From Brachybacterium sp. FME24 (GTDB lineage: Bacteria > Actinomycetota > Actinomycetes > Actinomycetales > Dermabacteraceae), in NCBI RefSeq assembly GCF_014897705.1, contig NZ_JABUXV010000003.1, positions 1 through 64,000 of the forward strand: a stretch of 64,000 bases of DNA, read 5' to 3'. A model generated the notes under the pieces. That model was not told where the DNA came from. It did no database searches and saw only the letters and a program-made list of their open reading frames with translations. Numbering within the stretch: position 1 is the stretch's first letter; each line of letters opens with the position of its first letter. Shown here one piece after another: positions 41,548 through 50,727 of the stretch. A program made the position numbers and the translations under genes.

Positions 41548-42759
41548 TCAGGCGGCGGCGCGATCGGCCTCGGGCAGCGAGGGCTCCCCGAGGCTGAGCA
41601 TGAGGCGGTTCGCCCAGGCGAAGAAGGCCGCGGCGGTCAGGAGGTCCGCGATCTCCGCATCGCTCAGCTCGAGCGCACGCAGGCTCGTGAGAGTGGCGCT
41701 GCCCAACTGCGGGCGCGGGCGGGACAGCTCCGCGGCGGTCGTGATCACCGCGGCCCAGCGCGGGTTCTGCTCCTCGGCCAGCGGGGCGAGGTTCGCGGAG
41801 ACCCAGTCCTCGTTGCGGTCGAGAGCAACGGCGAGCAGGATGTCGACATCGCTCTCGCGCTTGGAGAACCCGGCGGATTTGCGGGCGTGCACGGAGGCGC
41901 AGTAGATGCAGTCGTTGACCTTGCTGGCTGCGGCGGCCGCGAGCTCCCGCTCGGCCTTGGGCAGGCCGTCCCGGGGCAGGAAGATCGCGTTGTCCAGCGC
42001 GCTGCGGGCCGTGGTGATGCCGGGCGTCTGCGACAGCATGCGGAAGTAGACGCTGTTGGTGCTGGCCTTGGAGGCGAACGAGGCGCGCTGCTCCTCGGTG
42101 AGTTCGTCCTCGGCAGGAACGGTCACCCACGGCTCCCACTGGAGCATCTCGCGGGTGAAGGCCGACGGGCGGGTGCGGCCGGTGATCGTGGCGCCACCGT
42201 GCTCGGCGGTCCGACCCCGGGTGAGCGGGGCGCGGGTGGGGGCGTCGGCCGACGGGACGTCGGTCCCCTGCAGGGCGGCGAGGCCGACGAGGAGACGCTG
42301 GAGGTAGCTCTCGTAGGAGACGAGCTGGCTGATCAGGACGGCGACCGGCGAGGTGATGCCGGCGGCGGTGAGACGGTCCTGGTCCTCGCGAGTGGTCAGC
42401 GCCGGGGAGATCGACAGCAGGTCGACGTGGTCGCGCAGGGCGTTCAGGGCGGCGGCATCGAGACCGTGGAGATCCGCGGCGACCGGATCGGCGGCGGCGA
42501 TCTGTGCATCGGCACCCTGGGCACGGTGCCAGTCGGCGAGGGGGCGACTCCCCTGCCAGTCCGCCGTGATCGCGGCAAACGCATGCAGCACCGGTGCGGG
42601 AAGGGGCTGCGCGTGCCGGTACAGCGCGTCGTAGGCCTCGCGGGTGGGGGCGAGGACCTCGGGACGCAGCGCCGAGAGCACCTCGGGTGCGTCCGGGGCC
42701 TCTGTGAGGATCGCGGCGAGGATCTGGTGGGCATCGACAGGGCTGAGGTCGTGAGACAT
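41548..42759 (-). CDS. CMD/alkylhydroperoxidase-domain fusion protein
   Basis: A 403-residue all-alpha protein that joins two AhpD/CMD-type halves. The C-terminal half carries the redox motif NDCIYCASVHARK, with Cys284, Cys287 and His291 as in AhpD peroxidases. The N-terminal half lacks cysteines and resembles the companion CMD protein that is usually a separate gene (Avi_7170 and Avi_7169 families). A peroxide-reducing or gamma-carboxymuconolactone-like role is possible. It lies 44 bases before the iron-chelate binding protein in the same direction and may share its transcript. Confidence 0.8.
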   Translation of the reverse strand: MSHDLSPVDAHQILAAILTEAPDAPEVLSALRPEVLAPTREAYDALYRHAQPLPAPVLHAFAAITADWQGSRPLADWHRAQGADAQIAAADPVAADLHGLDAAALNALRDHVDLLSISPALTTREDQDRLTAAGITSPVAVLISQLVSYESYLQRLLVGLAALQGTDVPSADAPTRAPLTRGRTAEHGGATITGRTRPSAFTREMLQWEPWVTVPAEDELTEEQRASFASKASTNSVYFRMLSQTPGITTARSALDNAIFLPRDGLPKAERELAAAAASKVNDCIYCASVHARKSAGFSKRESDVDILLAVALDRNEDWVSANLAPLAEEQNPRWAAVITTAAELSRPRPQLGSATLTSLRALELSDAEIADLLTAAAFFAWANRLMLSLGEPSLPEADRAAA

Positions 42760-43133
42760 ACAGACATCTTATGCGTGCCCCAAGTCGAACTTTGCTGGTC
42801 AGCGGTGTGTTCGGGGTCACGGCGACGCCATGGTGAACCCGCGAAAATTCGCGGACGGCCCCGTCCTCGGGGCTCCCCCGGTCGCTGTGAACTGCGAAGG
42901 AACGTCACCTGCGCGCGACGGCAGACGGATCAGGACGTAGATCGTCCTGCTCGCTGACAGCGCAAAGATGACCTGATGGTGGGTCATGCTTCGTCACATC
43001 TCTCGCCCGCACGGTCCCCGCACTCTCGGCCGGCGGAGGGATCGCGGCCGTGCACCCCGCACCAGAGCGCGCCGCCCGAAGGATCCTCGGACGGCGCGCA
43101 GCACGCCCCGATGCGGGGCGGCCGGGGAACTGC
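42760..43133. other. Intergenic region between AhpD-like gene and aquaporin
   Basis: A 374-base region holding the promoter area of the AhpD-like gene and the 3' end of the aquaporin transcript with its terminator. I found no credible gene and no recognisable iron-responsive operator in it. Confidence 0.5.
43067..43099 (-). terminator. Terminator of the aquaporin gene
   Basis: Twelve-base arms GCGCGCCGCCCG / CGGACGGCGCGC pair at 11 of 12 positions around a 9-base loop. It lies 35 bases beyond the aquaporin stop. Confidence 0.6.
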
Positions 43134-43880
43134 TCAGTGCTTCTCGGTGAACAGGATCTTGTAGGTGAGGCCTGCGATGGCGGCACCGATCAGCGGGGCC
43201 ACGATGAACAGCCACACCTGAGCGAGGGCCGCCGGGTTGAACACTGCGACCGCGATGGAGCGGGCCGGGTTCACCGACGTGTTCGTCACGGGGATGGAGA
43301 TGAGGTGGATCAGCGTCAGCGCCAGGCCGATCGCGAGCGGAGCGAAGCCGACGGGGGCGCGCCCGTCGGTCACTCCGAGGATCACCCACAGGAACACCGC
43401 GGTCAGAATGACCTCGATGAGCAGGGCCGACAGCAGGTTATAGCCGCCGGGCGAGAGATCCCCGTAGCCGTTGGTCGCGAAGGATCCCGCTGCGGAGGAG
43501 TCGATCGCGAAGTCGCTCTGGCCGCTCGCGATCACGAACAGAGCCACGGCGGCGACGAGGCCGGCGACGATCTGGGTGCCGATGTACGGGGCGATCGCCT
43601 TGGCCTCGAGGCGGCCGGCGAGGAACACGCCGAGCGTGACAGCGGGGTTGAAATGGCCGCCGGAGATGTGACCGACGGCGTAGGCGCCGGTGACCACGGT
43701 CAGGCCGAAGGCGAGGGCGACACCGAGGAAACCGATGCCGAGATGGGTTCCGTCGGCGTTCAGGAATCCCGCGGCGAACAGGGCCGCGCCGCAGCCACCG
43801 AAGACGAGCCAGAACGTGCCGAGAGCCTCGGCGGCCAGGCGGGAGGCGAGGGAAGGGGCCGAAACTGCGGTCTCGGGCAC
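43134..43880 (-). CDS. aqpZ: Aquaporin Z
   Basis: A 248-residue six-helix channel for water. Both half-helix signatures are intact: [12 protein letters not shown] after helix 2 and VNPARS after helix 5. His in LTLIHLIS and the Thr-Ser before the second NPA fit the narrow selectivity filter of water-specific AqpZ instead of a glycerol facilitator. GTG 43880 is the start because it begins the only in-frame leader; no ribosome site is clear. It stands alone between the AhpD-like gene and the LacI gene and ends at a strong hairpin. Confidence 0.9.
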   Translation of the reverse strand: MPETAVSAPSLASRLAAEALGTFWLVFGGCGAALFAAGFLNADGTHLGIGFLGVALAFGLTVVTGAYAVGHISGGHFNPAVTLGVFLAGRLEAKAIAPYIGTQIVAGLVAAVALFVIASGQSDFAIDSSAAGSFATNGYGDLSPGGYNLLSALLIEVILTAVFLWVILGVTDGRAPVGFAPLAIGLALTLIHLISIPVTNTSVNPARSIAVAVFNPAALAQVWLFIVAPLIGAAIAGLTYKILFTEKH

Positions 43881-44011
43881 CTCAGGGGGAATCCGTACGT
43901 AGGGAATTGTGCGACTCGAGAAGAGGAGTGCTCGAATCTCCTCAGAAGTCTTTCACGATTCCCCCAGGAAGATCGATACCTGCTGGGCACGGATCTCTCC
44001 TCACGACGTGC

Positions 44012-44998
44012 TCAGCCTTCGACCCATCGCGGCTCGACCAGTGTGATCCGTGGTCCCGCGCCGTCCACGCGCAGCAGGCGCACCAGCTCCTGCACGGCCA
44101 GTTCACTGATCTCGACCCTGCGGGGATCGATCTGCGGCACGCTGGCCAGCAGCGGGCTGACGTCCACCAGGTCCTCCCCGCTGAGCGCGATCAGCAGGCG
44201 TGACTCGTCGACGAGCGCCCCGGTGGCGGCCATGGCGAACAGCGCCTGCCGCACTCCGGTGATGCCGAACAGGGCGGTGCGCTGGCTCGGCAGGGTGAGG
44301 CGCAGCGCCTGATCGGGGACGTCGGCGAGCGGCCCGCCGTCGAGCACCACGTCAAGCTCTGCCTCGTCCGCGCCGTCCTCGACCCCGGCCAGGAACCGGG
44401 AGACATCATTGCGATGGCGCTTGCGGTCGGGGGCACCGAACAGCAGCAGATGATCGCACTGCTCCTCCAGCGCTCTTTCCACCACCATCTGCCCGAGCAT
44501 CTCGAAGTCGAGATCCACGACGGAGCCCTGGGGGAACTCGTCGGGCTTGCCGATGGTCACGAAGGGCAGTCCGGAGTCGATCACCGGCGCGACGCGCTCG
44601 TCGTGCCGACCCAGCTCCATGAGGATCAGCGCCTCGCACACCCCGGTGCGCACGACCCTGTGGATGCCGCGGGCGCCCTCCTGGGCGGTGACCAGGAGGA
44701 TGTCATAGCCGAAGCGCTGGGCCTCGCGGGCGATGGCGCCGATGAACACCATCAGCACACCGTCGTCGGCGTCAGCCTCGGGGACCATCAGGCCGATCAC
44801 GCCGCTGCGCTGGGAGCGCAGGGTGCGGGCCCCGGAGTTGGGATGGTAGCCGAGCTTGTCGATCGCGTCCTCGACACGCGTGCGAGTGGACTCGGAGATG
44901 GGGCGAGAGCCGGTGAGCACATAGCTCACGGTGGACTGCGAGACACCCGCCAGGCGGGCGACGTCCTGACTCGTCGGCGACTTCTTCCTCACGGTCAC
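44012..44998 (-). CDS. LacI family repressor of the ThuA/ABC operon
   Basis: A 328-residue LacI/GalR regulator with helix-turn-helix SQDVARLAGVSQSTVSYVLT, hinge NSGARTLRSQRS and a sugar sensor domain. Start is GTG 44998, because GGAGGGAG lies directly upstream; the longer frame to 45061 runs into the previous gene. It is the last gene of a six-gene operon, 26 bases after the oxidoreductase stop. The palindrome TCGATACGTATCGA ahead of the operon at 50258 is the likely target. Confidence 0.9.
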   Translation of the reverse strand: MTVRKKSPTSQDVARLAGVSQSTVSYVLTGSRPISESTRTRVEDAIDKLGYHPNSGARTLRSQRSGVIGLMVPEADADDGVLMVFIGAIAREAQRFGYDILLVTAQEGARGIHRVVRTGVCEALILMELGRHDERVAPVIDSGLPFVTIGKPDEFPQGSVVDLDFEMLGQMVVERALEEQCDHLLLFGAPDRKRHRNDVSRFLAGVEDGADEAELDVVLDGGPLADVPDQALRLTLPSQRTALFGITGVRQALFAMAATGALVDESRLLIALSGEDLVDVSPLLASVPQIDPRRVEISELAVQELVRLLRVDGAGPRITLVEPRWVEG

Positions 44999-45024
44999 AG
45001 CTCCCTCCCCCTTCCCGAAGCCGC

Positions 45025-46194
45025 TTATGCGATGGTCAGCCCCGAGATCCCAGTCTTCCACGAGGCGAGCGCCTGGCTGCGCCCATCGGTCACATCCAAC
45101 TCCCGCCCGGTGGCAAGGGCCTCATCGAGCACCTCCGCCAGGGTCACGCGTCGGCCGGTGTCCGCGGAGCGCACCGCGGCCTCGACGATCGCCTGGGTCC
45201 AGACGTTGGCGTGGACGTGAGAATCCGGCGCACTGCCGGTGCGCAGCGCAGCGCAGAACTGGGCGAGGGAGCTGTCGAGCTCCCACAGCTCCGTCGCAGC
45301 GGGATCGCGTCCGACCACGTCGTCACCACCCTCGGGCTGAGCTGTCGGCGGCGTCTCCCCGTCCCACTGCACCGAGCCGCCCGCGCAGCTGAGCGACCAG
45401 TCCCCGTTCCAGCTGGTCTCGCGACCCGGGGCGCACCAGGACCCGGAGAACGTGTGCACGGCGCCGGTGTCATAGGTGATCGCGACGGTCGCCGCCGCGT
45501 CCCCCGCGTACCAGCTCCAGGTGGGGTTGTACGACGTGGCGGTGACCGAGACGGGATTGCCGTCCAGCAGCACGCGCCCGGCATCGAAGGCGTGGATGGC
45601 CATGTCCACGATGAGCGGATGCTCCATCTCGTCGCGGAACCCGCCGAAGCGGGGCGCCTTGTAGAAGCGGGTGTCGATGATGCCGGCGCCACCGAGGGAG
45701 TCGGCCAGGCGCCGGGTCTCGTGCAGGTGCGGGTTGTTGCGACGGGACTGGGAGACCATGAACAGCTTCCCGGTGGTCTCCGCGTGCCCGGCGAGCGAGA
45801 CGGCCTCGGCGAGGGTGGCCGCGCAGGGCTTCTCCCCCAGCACCGGGAACCCGGCGTGCAGGGCATCGGCCGTGACCGCGTGGTGGGCGGCGGGGATGGT
45901 GACGTCGATGACGGCGTCGGCCCCCGCGCGCTGCGCGACGACGACGGTGTCCGTGCCGGTGACGATCTCGGGGCGCTGCGCCTCGGGGACGACGTCGTCG
46001 ACCGCACGGGCGGCGGCGCCGTCGATCACGTCGACCACACCGACCAGCTGCGCGTCGGCGCTGCGCAGCACGGTGGCGATCCAGGCCCGGCCCATGCCGC
46101 CGGCGCCGATCACGACGACCTTCAGGGGGCCCGGCTGGTTCTGCGGGGCCCGGGGAGTGTGCAGCGTCTGCGGATTCTGCGGAGCGACGTTCAT
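45025..46194 (-). CDS. Gfo/Idh/MocA oxidoreductase, ThuB-like
   Basis: A 389-residue NAD(P)-dependent sugar oxidoreductase. A 24-residue Pro/Gln-rich leader precedes the Rossmann motif [13 protein letters not shown] (Gly30, Gly32, Gly35). [11 protein letters not shown] is the nicotinamide/Lys motif, and [14 protein letters not shown] carries the usual catalytic-site His and Asp. Paired with ThuA, it may oxidise or reduce a 3-keto-disaccharide, as proposed for trehalose and sucrose use in rhizobia. ATG 46194 overlaps the ThuA stop (ATGA). Confidence 0.88.
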   Translation of the reverse strand: MNVAPQNPQTLHTPRAPQNQPGPLKVVVIGAGGMGRAWIATVLRSADAQLVGVVDVIDGAAARAVDDVVPEAQRPEIVTGTDTVVVAQRAGADAVIDVTIPAAHHAVTADALHAGFPVLGEKPCAATLAEAVSLAGHAETTGKLFMVSQSRRNNPHLHETRRLADSLGGAGIIDTRFYKAPRFGGFRDEMEHPLIVDMAIHAFDAGRVLLDGNPVSVTATSYNPTWSWYAGDAAATVAITYDTGAVHTFSGSWCAPGRETSWNGDWSLSCAGGSVQWDGETPPTAQPEGGDDVVGRDPAATELWELDSSLAQFCAALRTGSAPDSHVHANVWTQAIVEAAVRSADTGRRVTLAEVLDEALATGRELDVTDGRSQALASWKTGISGLTIA

Positions 46195-46997
46195 GCGCTC
46201 TTGCCCGCTGCGGCCGCGTCCCCCACGCCCTGCCCGGTAGCACCGGTGACGAACCAGTTCGTCTCGTAGCGGTCCAGGAACGGAACCTCGCGGTCGGCGA
46301 CGGCGGGCCGCGCCCACTGCACACCGTTGGCGATCACGCGGCGCACGTCGGTGTGCAGGTAGACCGGGTAGTCCTGGTCGCCGGGGCTGAAGTAGAAGAT
46401 CTTGCCCTTGCCGCGGCGGAAGGTGCAGCCCGAGCGGAAGATCTCTCCCCCGCTGAAGGAGGAGACGAAGACCAGTTCGTCGGGCACGGGGATGTCGAAG
46501 TGCTCGCCGTACATCTCCTGCTCGGGGATCACGATCGGGTGCGGGACTCCCTCGGCGATGGGGTGGGAGGGATTCACGGTCCACACCAGTTCGCGATCCG
46601 CCTCATTGCGCCAGCGCAGCGTGCAGGTGGTGCCCATGAGGCGGGTGAAGGGCTTGGACCAGTGGCCGGAGTGCAGCACGATCAGGCCCATCCCGGCCAG
46701 CACGTGCTTCTGGACGCGCTCGGCGACCTCGTCGGAGACCTCGTCGTGGGCCATGTGGCCCCACCAGGTGAGGACGTCGGTCTGGGCGAGGACCTCTTCG
46801 CTCAGTCCGTGCTCGGGATCATCGAGCAGGGCGAAACGGGTGGTGACGTTCTCGCCGAGGTTCTCGACGATGCCGTCACGGATCGCGGCGTGCATGCCGT
46901 CGGGGTAGAGGTCGCGCACGCGCTGGTCGCGCTGCTCGTGGCGGTTCTCGCCCCAGACGGTGACGCGCAGCGGTGCCGCGGTGGTGGTGCTGGTCAT
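46191..46997 (-). CDS. ThuA domain protein (trehalose/keto-sugar utilization)
   Basis: A 268-residue cytoplasmic protein with the ThuA/class I glutamine-amidotransferase-like fold. Conserved parts include [11 protein letters not shown] at the start, [25 protein letters not shown] and the C-terminal [14 protein letters not shown]. ThuA acts with ThuB in catabolism of trehalose and related disaccharides. ATG 46997 follows AAAGGACC. The frame stays open upstream only inside the permease gene. It lies 98 bases after that permease. Confidence 0.88.
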   Translation of the reverse strand: MTSTTTAAPLRVTVWGENRHEQRDQRVRDLYPDGMHAAIRDGIVENLGENVTTRFALLDDPEHGLSEEVLAQTDVLTWWGHMAHDEVSDEVAERVQKHVLAGMGLIVLHSGHWSKPFTRLMGTTCTLRWRNEADRELVWTVNPSHPIAEGVPHPIVIPEQEMYGEHFDIPVPDELVFVSSFSGGEIFRSGCTFRRGKGKIFYFSPGDQDYPVYLHTDVRRVIANGVQWARPAVADREVPFLDRYETNWFVTGATGQGVGDAAAAGKSA

Positions 46998-47045
46998 GGT
47001 GGAGGTCCTTTCGGGGACGTGCTGGTCGAGCGGATTCCGGCTGAC

Positions 47046-47084
47046 GGAGGTCTGCGGGCCGGGGGTCTGGGTGCCGGGCGTCTG
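47046..47084. repeat. Short degenerate repeats between permease and ThuA genes
   Basis: Three degenerate copies of a roughly 15-base unit ending in gtctg (plus strand) lie in the 98-base gap. Purpose unknown; they could form an intercistronic structure in the operon mRNA. Confidence 0.3.
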
Positions 47085-47095
47085 GCGCCCGCGGG

Positions 47096-47956
47096 TCATT
47101 TGACGGCTCCGCCGGTGGCGCCGGCGGCGACGTACTTCTGGGCGACGATCATGAGGACCACCGCGGGCAGCGAGGAGAGCACCGCGGTGGACATCACGGC
47201 GCTCCAGTCGGTGTCGTTGGTGCCGATGTAGGTGTACAGGCCCAGTGTCACCGGGCGGATCGTCTCCCCGGTGGTGAGGGTCAGCGCCATGAGGAAGTCG
47301 CTCCAGGCGAACAGGAACGAGAAGATCCCGGCGGTGATCAACGAGTTCTTCGAGACCGGCAGCACGATCGACCAGAAGGCCCGCACGTGGCCGGCGCCGT
47401 CCACGCGGGCCGCTTCGACGATGGAGGTCTCGAAGGTTTCCAGGTAGGCGCGCATGATGAGGATCGCGAAGGGGATCCCCTGGGAGGCGTCGGCCAGGAT
47501 CAGTCCGGGGATCGAGTTGATCAGCCCCAGCGGCGTGTACACGGTGTACAGCGCGTTGGCGATGACGATGCCGGGGATCATCTGGCTGATGAGCACCAGG
47601 AAGAGCAGTGCGGCGGTGCCCTTGATCTTGAACTGGGCGAGCGCGTAGGCGCAGGGTGCGGCGATCGTGATCGACAGCAGGCACGCGCCGACGGCGACGA
47701 TCAGGGACGTGATGAGGTTCTGCCCCTGGTCGGCGATGGCGCGGGAGTAGCCGGAGAAGTCGGGGTTCAGGGGCAGCCACTGGGTGTTCAGGCTGTTGCC
47801 CGCCGGGGCGAGCGAGGCGTTGAGCATCCAGTAGACCGGGAACAGCATGATGGCGACCAGGACGATGCCGATCACGGTGTGGATCCAGGAGCGGCCCGTG
47901 CGCGTGCGGCGGGGAGCGCCCAGCAGGGCGGGGGCGGCGTGGGTGGCGGTGCTCAT
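47096..47956 (-). CDS. Sugar ABC importer permease, MalG type (ThuA operon)
   Basis: A 286-residue membrane protein with six helices. The EAA loop is [19 protein letters not shown], and the end GAVK is the usual MalG-type C-terminus. The leader of about 23 residues is Ala/Arg rich. It starts four bases after the partner permease's stop. No ATPase is encoded in the operon. Confidence 0.9.
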   Translation of the reverse strand: MSTATHAAPALLGAPRRTRTGRSWIHTVIGIVLVAIMLFPVYWMLNASLAPAGNSLNTQWLPLNPDFSGYSRAIADQGQNLITSLIVAVGACLLSITIAAPCAYALAQFKIKGTAALLFLVLISQMIPGIVIANALYTVYTPLGLINSIPGLILADASQGIPFAILIMRAYLETFETSIVEAARVDGAGHVRAFWSIVLPVSKNSLITAGIFSFLFAWSDFLMALTLTTGETIRPVTLGLYTYIGTNDTDWSAVMSTAVLSSLPAVVLMIVAQKYVAAGATGGAVK

Positions 47957-47960
47957 CGGG

Positions 47961-48917
47961 TCATCCGTTCTTCGCGGCGCGGGCGTTGGCGCGCAGGTAG
48001 ACGAGGCTGAAGGCCAGGGCGATCAGGATCAGGACGTTGCTCAGTGCGGCGCCCTGCCCGAAGTCGAACTCGACGAACGACATCTCGTAGCTGCGGGTGG
48101 CGAGGGTCTGGGTGGCGTTGGCGGGGCCGCCGCCGGTCAGTCCGATGATGAGATCCAGGACCTTGATCGTGTAGATCACCCCCAGCAGCAGCACCACCGA
48201 GACCACCGGCCGGAGCATCGGCAGCGTGATGTTCCAGAACGACTTCCAGCCGGTGGCGCCGTCGAGCTGGCCGGCCTCGTAGAGCTCGTCGGGAATGGAC
48301 TGCAGGCCGCTGTACAGCAGCACCACGTTGAAGGGGATCCCCAGCCAGATGTTCACCATGATCACGGCGATCAGGGCGGTGTCTGAGCTGTTCAACCATG
48401 GGATCGGATCGGAGATCAGTCCGATGCCTGCCAGGAACTGGTTCAGGGCGCCGTTGTCCTGCTCGAGGATCCAGCGCCACACGGCGGCCGAGACGATCAT
48501 CGGCAGCAGCCACGGCAGCAGGAGCAGGGAGCGCAGGAAGCCGGACAGCGGGAACTTCTTGCGGAAGTACAGCGCCAGGCCCATGCCGATCACGAACTGC
48601 CCGATGATCGACCCGATCGTGAACAATCCGGTGTTGCCGAGGGCCCGCAGGAAGATCGGGTCCGAGAAGGTGGCGGTGTAGTTGGCGAATCCCACGAACG
48701 GCGCCTTGCCGTTGAAGAAGGTCGCGAAATCGTAGGCCTGGAAGCTCATCACGACGTTCTTGAGGATCGGGTATCCGAAGAAGGCGATCATGTAGAGCGC
48801 GGCCGGGGCGATGAAGGCGTAGCGGACCAGGAGGTCGCCGGTGAGGCGTCGACGACGGCGGGTCGGCGGCAGGGCCGGGATCCCGGTCCGGGTGGCGGCG
48901 GGCTGGGTGGTGGTCAT
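47961..48917 (-). CDS. Sugar ABC importer permease, MalF type (ThuA operon)
   Basis: A 318-residue membrane protein with six helices, EAA loop ELYEAGQLDGATGWKSFWNI and the typical VLDLIIGLTGGGPANATQTL before the last helix. A basic cytoplasmic leader (TRRRRRL) comes first. ATG 48917 is preceded by GAGAGA. The frame continues upstream only inside the binding-protein gene. Confidence 0.9.
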   Translation of the reverse strand: MTTTQPAATRTGIPALPPTRRRRRLTGDLLVRYAFIAPAALYMIAFFGYPILKNVVMSFQAYDFATFFNGKAPFVGFANYTATFSDPIFLRALGNTGLFTIGSIIGQFVIGMGLALYFRKKFPLSGFLRSLLLLPWLLPMIVSAAVWRWILEQDNGALNQFLAGIGLISDPIPWLNSSDTALIAVIMVNIWLGIPFNVVLLYSGLQSIPDELYEAGQLDGATGWKSFWNITLPMLRPVVSVVLLLGVIYTIKVLDLIIGLTGGGPANATQTLATRSYEMSFVEFDFGQGAALSNVLILIALAFSLVYLRANARAAKNG

Positions 48918-48931
48918 GTCGTCTCTCTCGC

Positions 48932-50224
48932 TCAGCGGACGGTCTTGGCGGCTTCGTCGAACGCCTCGGCCGGGTCGGTGTCGTCCACGAGGACGCGCTG
49001 GTTGGCGGTGTAGATCGCTTTCGCGGTGCGCGGCCAGTCGGGGCCGAGCTGCGCGGTGCGGGATCGGGCGGTGGAGACCTGCTCGACGAAAGTGCCCAGG
49101 TCCGGGTTCTCGCTCGCGAACTGGATGGCGGCCTCGGCGTCTCCGGGAATGGTGGAGCGCTCGGCGGCCATGAACAGCTGGTTCTCGGGGGCGACGAAGG
49201 CCTTCAGCAGCGCGGCCGCCTTGGCCTGCTTCTCCTCGTCTCCGGTCACCGGGACGGTCCAGACCTCTCCGCCCAGCGGGGCCACGGACTCCCCTCCGGG
49301 CGTGGGCACGGGGATGGTGACCACGTCCCAGTCGAGATCGGGGGTGTCTGCTTCGAGGCCGGCGATGTTCCAGGGGCCGTTGATCACCATGGCGGCGTTG
49401 CCGGCTTTGAACTGGTCCATGACATCGCCCTGACCCCAGTTCACGACGGAGCGGGAGGTGAGCCCCGCGCTCACGAAGTCCGACCACAGCTGGCTGGCGC
49501 CGAGGACGCCCTCACCGGAGAGGTCGGTCTCCTCTCCTCCGTTGGACCACATGAACGGCATGAACTGCCAGGTCCCTTCGTAGCTGGCGATCGCGGAGAA
49601 GGCGAAGCCGTAGCGGTCCGGCGTGGTCAGCGCCTCGGCGGCCGCGCGCAGCTCGTCCCAGGTGGTCGGCGGCGTCACGCCCGCCTCCTCGAGCATCGCC
49701 ACGTTGTAGAACAGGGCGATGGTGTTCACGGTGGGGGCGATGCCGTAGAGGGTGCCGTCGTGCATGCCGAGGTCCGCGACCGCCGGGGTGAGGCCGTCGG
49801 TGGTGATCCCGTACTGCTCCAGCGGCGCCAGCGCCCCGGAGGCGGCGACCTGCTGGACGTTGGGGTTGTCCAGCATCAGCAGATCCGGAAGCGTCTTGGA
49901 GGAGCCCATCTGCAGGACCTTCGCGATCAGCTGGTCGCCGGGGACCCGCTCGCGCGAGAACGTCAGGCCCAGCTCCTCGGCGCACTTCGTGAAGGTCCCG
50001 TTGATCGCGACGTCATCGGCCGGGGTGTTGTAGTAGTCCACGACCCGAATCGCGTTCGGCCCGCCGGTGGACCCGGAGCTGCCGCAGCTCGCCAGAGCCA
50101 GGAGGCCGGGTGCGGCCAGGGCCCCGAGACCGAGGGCGCGTCGCGTCAGGCTTTGATTCGGCTCCGGTGGGGTGCGGCGACCGGCGTCCACCACGGGGCG
50201 GTCCGGCATCGGGGTCGTAGGCAT
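48932..50224 (-). CDS. Sugar ABC importer substrate-binding lipoprotein (ThuA operon)
   Basis: A 430-residue family 1 binding protein. The N-terminal leader is long, with LTRRALGLGALA resembling a twin-arginine signal and the lipobox LASC (Cys47). The mature protein shows GTLYGIAPTVNTIALFYN and later AAMVINGPWNIAGLE, typical of sugar binders. First gene of the operon SBP-permease-permease-ThuA-Gfo/Idh-LacI; a disaccharide such as trehalose or sucrose is the likely cargo by analogy with thu loci. ATG 50224 follows GAAGCAGGACG. Confidence 0.9.
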   Translation of the reverse strand: MPTTPMPDRPVVDAGRRTPPEPNQSLTRRALGLGALAAPGLLALASCGSSGSTGGPNAIRVVDYYNTPADDVAINGTFTKCAEELGLTFSRERVPGDQLIAKVLQMGSSKTLPDLLMLDNPNVQQVAASGALAPLEQYGITTDGLTPAVADLGMHDGTLYGIAPTVNTIALFYNVAMLEEAGVTPPTTWDELRAAAEALTTPDRYGFAFSAIASYEGTWQFMPFMWSNGGEETDLSGEGVLGASQLWSDFVSAGLTSRSVVNWGQGDVMDQFKAGNAAMVINGPWNIAGLEADTPDLDWDVVTIPVPTPGGESVAPLGGEVWTVPVTGDEEKQAKAAALLKAFVAPENQLFMAAERSTIPGDAEAAIQFASENPDLGTFVEQVSTARSRTAQLGPDWPRTAKAIYTANQRVLVDDTDPAEAFDEAAKTVR

Positions 50225-50257
50225 CGTCGTCCTGCTTCCTCTGGTCTGCCCGTCCGT

Positions 50258-50271
50258 GTCGATACGTATCG
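50258..50271. promoter_or_regulatory. LacI-type operator of the ThuA operon
   Basis: TCGATACGTATCGA is a perfect 14-bp palindrome, 34 bases before the first gene of the operon that ends in a LacI gene. Confidence 0.6.
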
Positions 50272-50715
50272 ATCCGGTGAGCTGTCATCGACGGTGGCGT
50301 CAGGGTGGTCGGTGGTGTTCGACGCGATCTCCGCGCACCGGCGATGGTGCGGGCCGCTCGCGGCGTCGCGAGCCATCATGGCCCAGGTTCTGCAGGGAAG
50401 CAAGGGCTCGCCCCTCCTGCGGCGCTAGCGGCAGGCGATCGGGCCGACCATCATCCGAGCCGTTCGCGCAGGTCGCACGTCACTGCGCAATCTCCCTCCG
50501 AATGTCATCGATTCGTATCACCGGCGCGAAGTGCAAGCCCGTCGGGAGAGCACCGGAGCGAGGCGGCCCGCTGTATGCGGCTCTGCGAGATCGGCGGCCA
50601 GGACGTCATCGGCCACGACTCTTCCGTCACCCGCTTCACCCGACCTGGCCTGCGATCTCCTCCACACCGACGGCGAGGTTCGTCCAGACATCGACGGTTC
50701 CGCTGCCGTCGGTGC
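50272..50715. other. Intergenic region before the DUF1846 gene
   Basis: About 440 bases without a convincing gene. A sequence matching the operator of the ThuA operon at 11 of 14 positions lies at 50508-50521 and could be an auxiliary LacI site. Nothing else recognisable was seen. Confidence 0.45.
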
Positions 50716-50721
50716 TAGCGT
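50716..50721 (+). promoter_or_regulatory. -10 element of a leaderless DUF1846 transcript
   Basis: TAGCGT ends seven bases before the G of the GTG start at 50728; no Shine-Dalgarno is present. Same layout as the TauE/SafE, TetR and XRE-MurA genes. Confidence 0.4.
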
Positions 50722-50727
50722 GCCGGA

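Noticed and set aside
41504..42820. Extension of the iron-chelate binding protein to nearly 800 residues
   Set aside because: The added part reads the AhpD-like gene in the wrong frame and is Arg/Pro-rich; the signal peptide begins at 41503.
41504..43133. DtxR/IdeR iron box for the Fec-type operon
   Set aside because: Looked for a TTAGG...CCTAA-like palindrome upstream and saw none.
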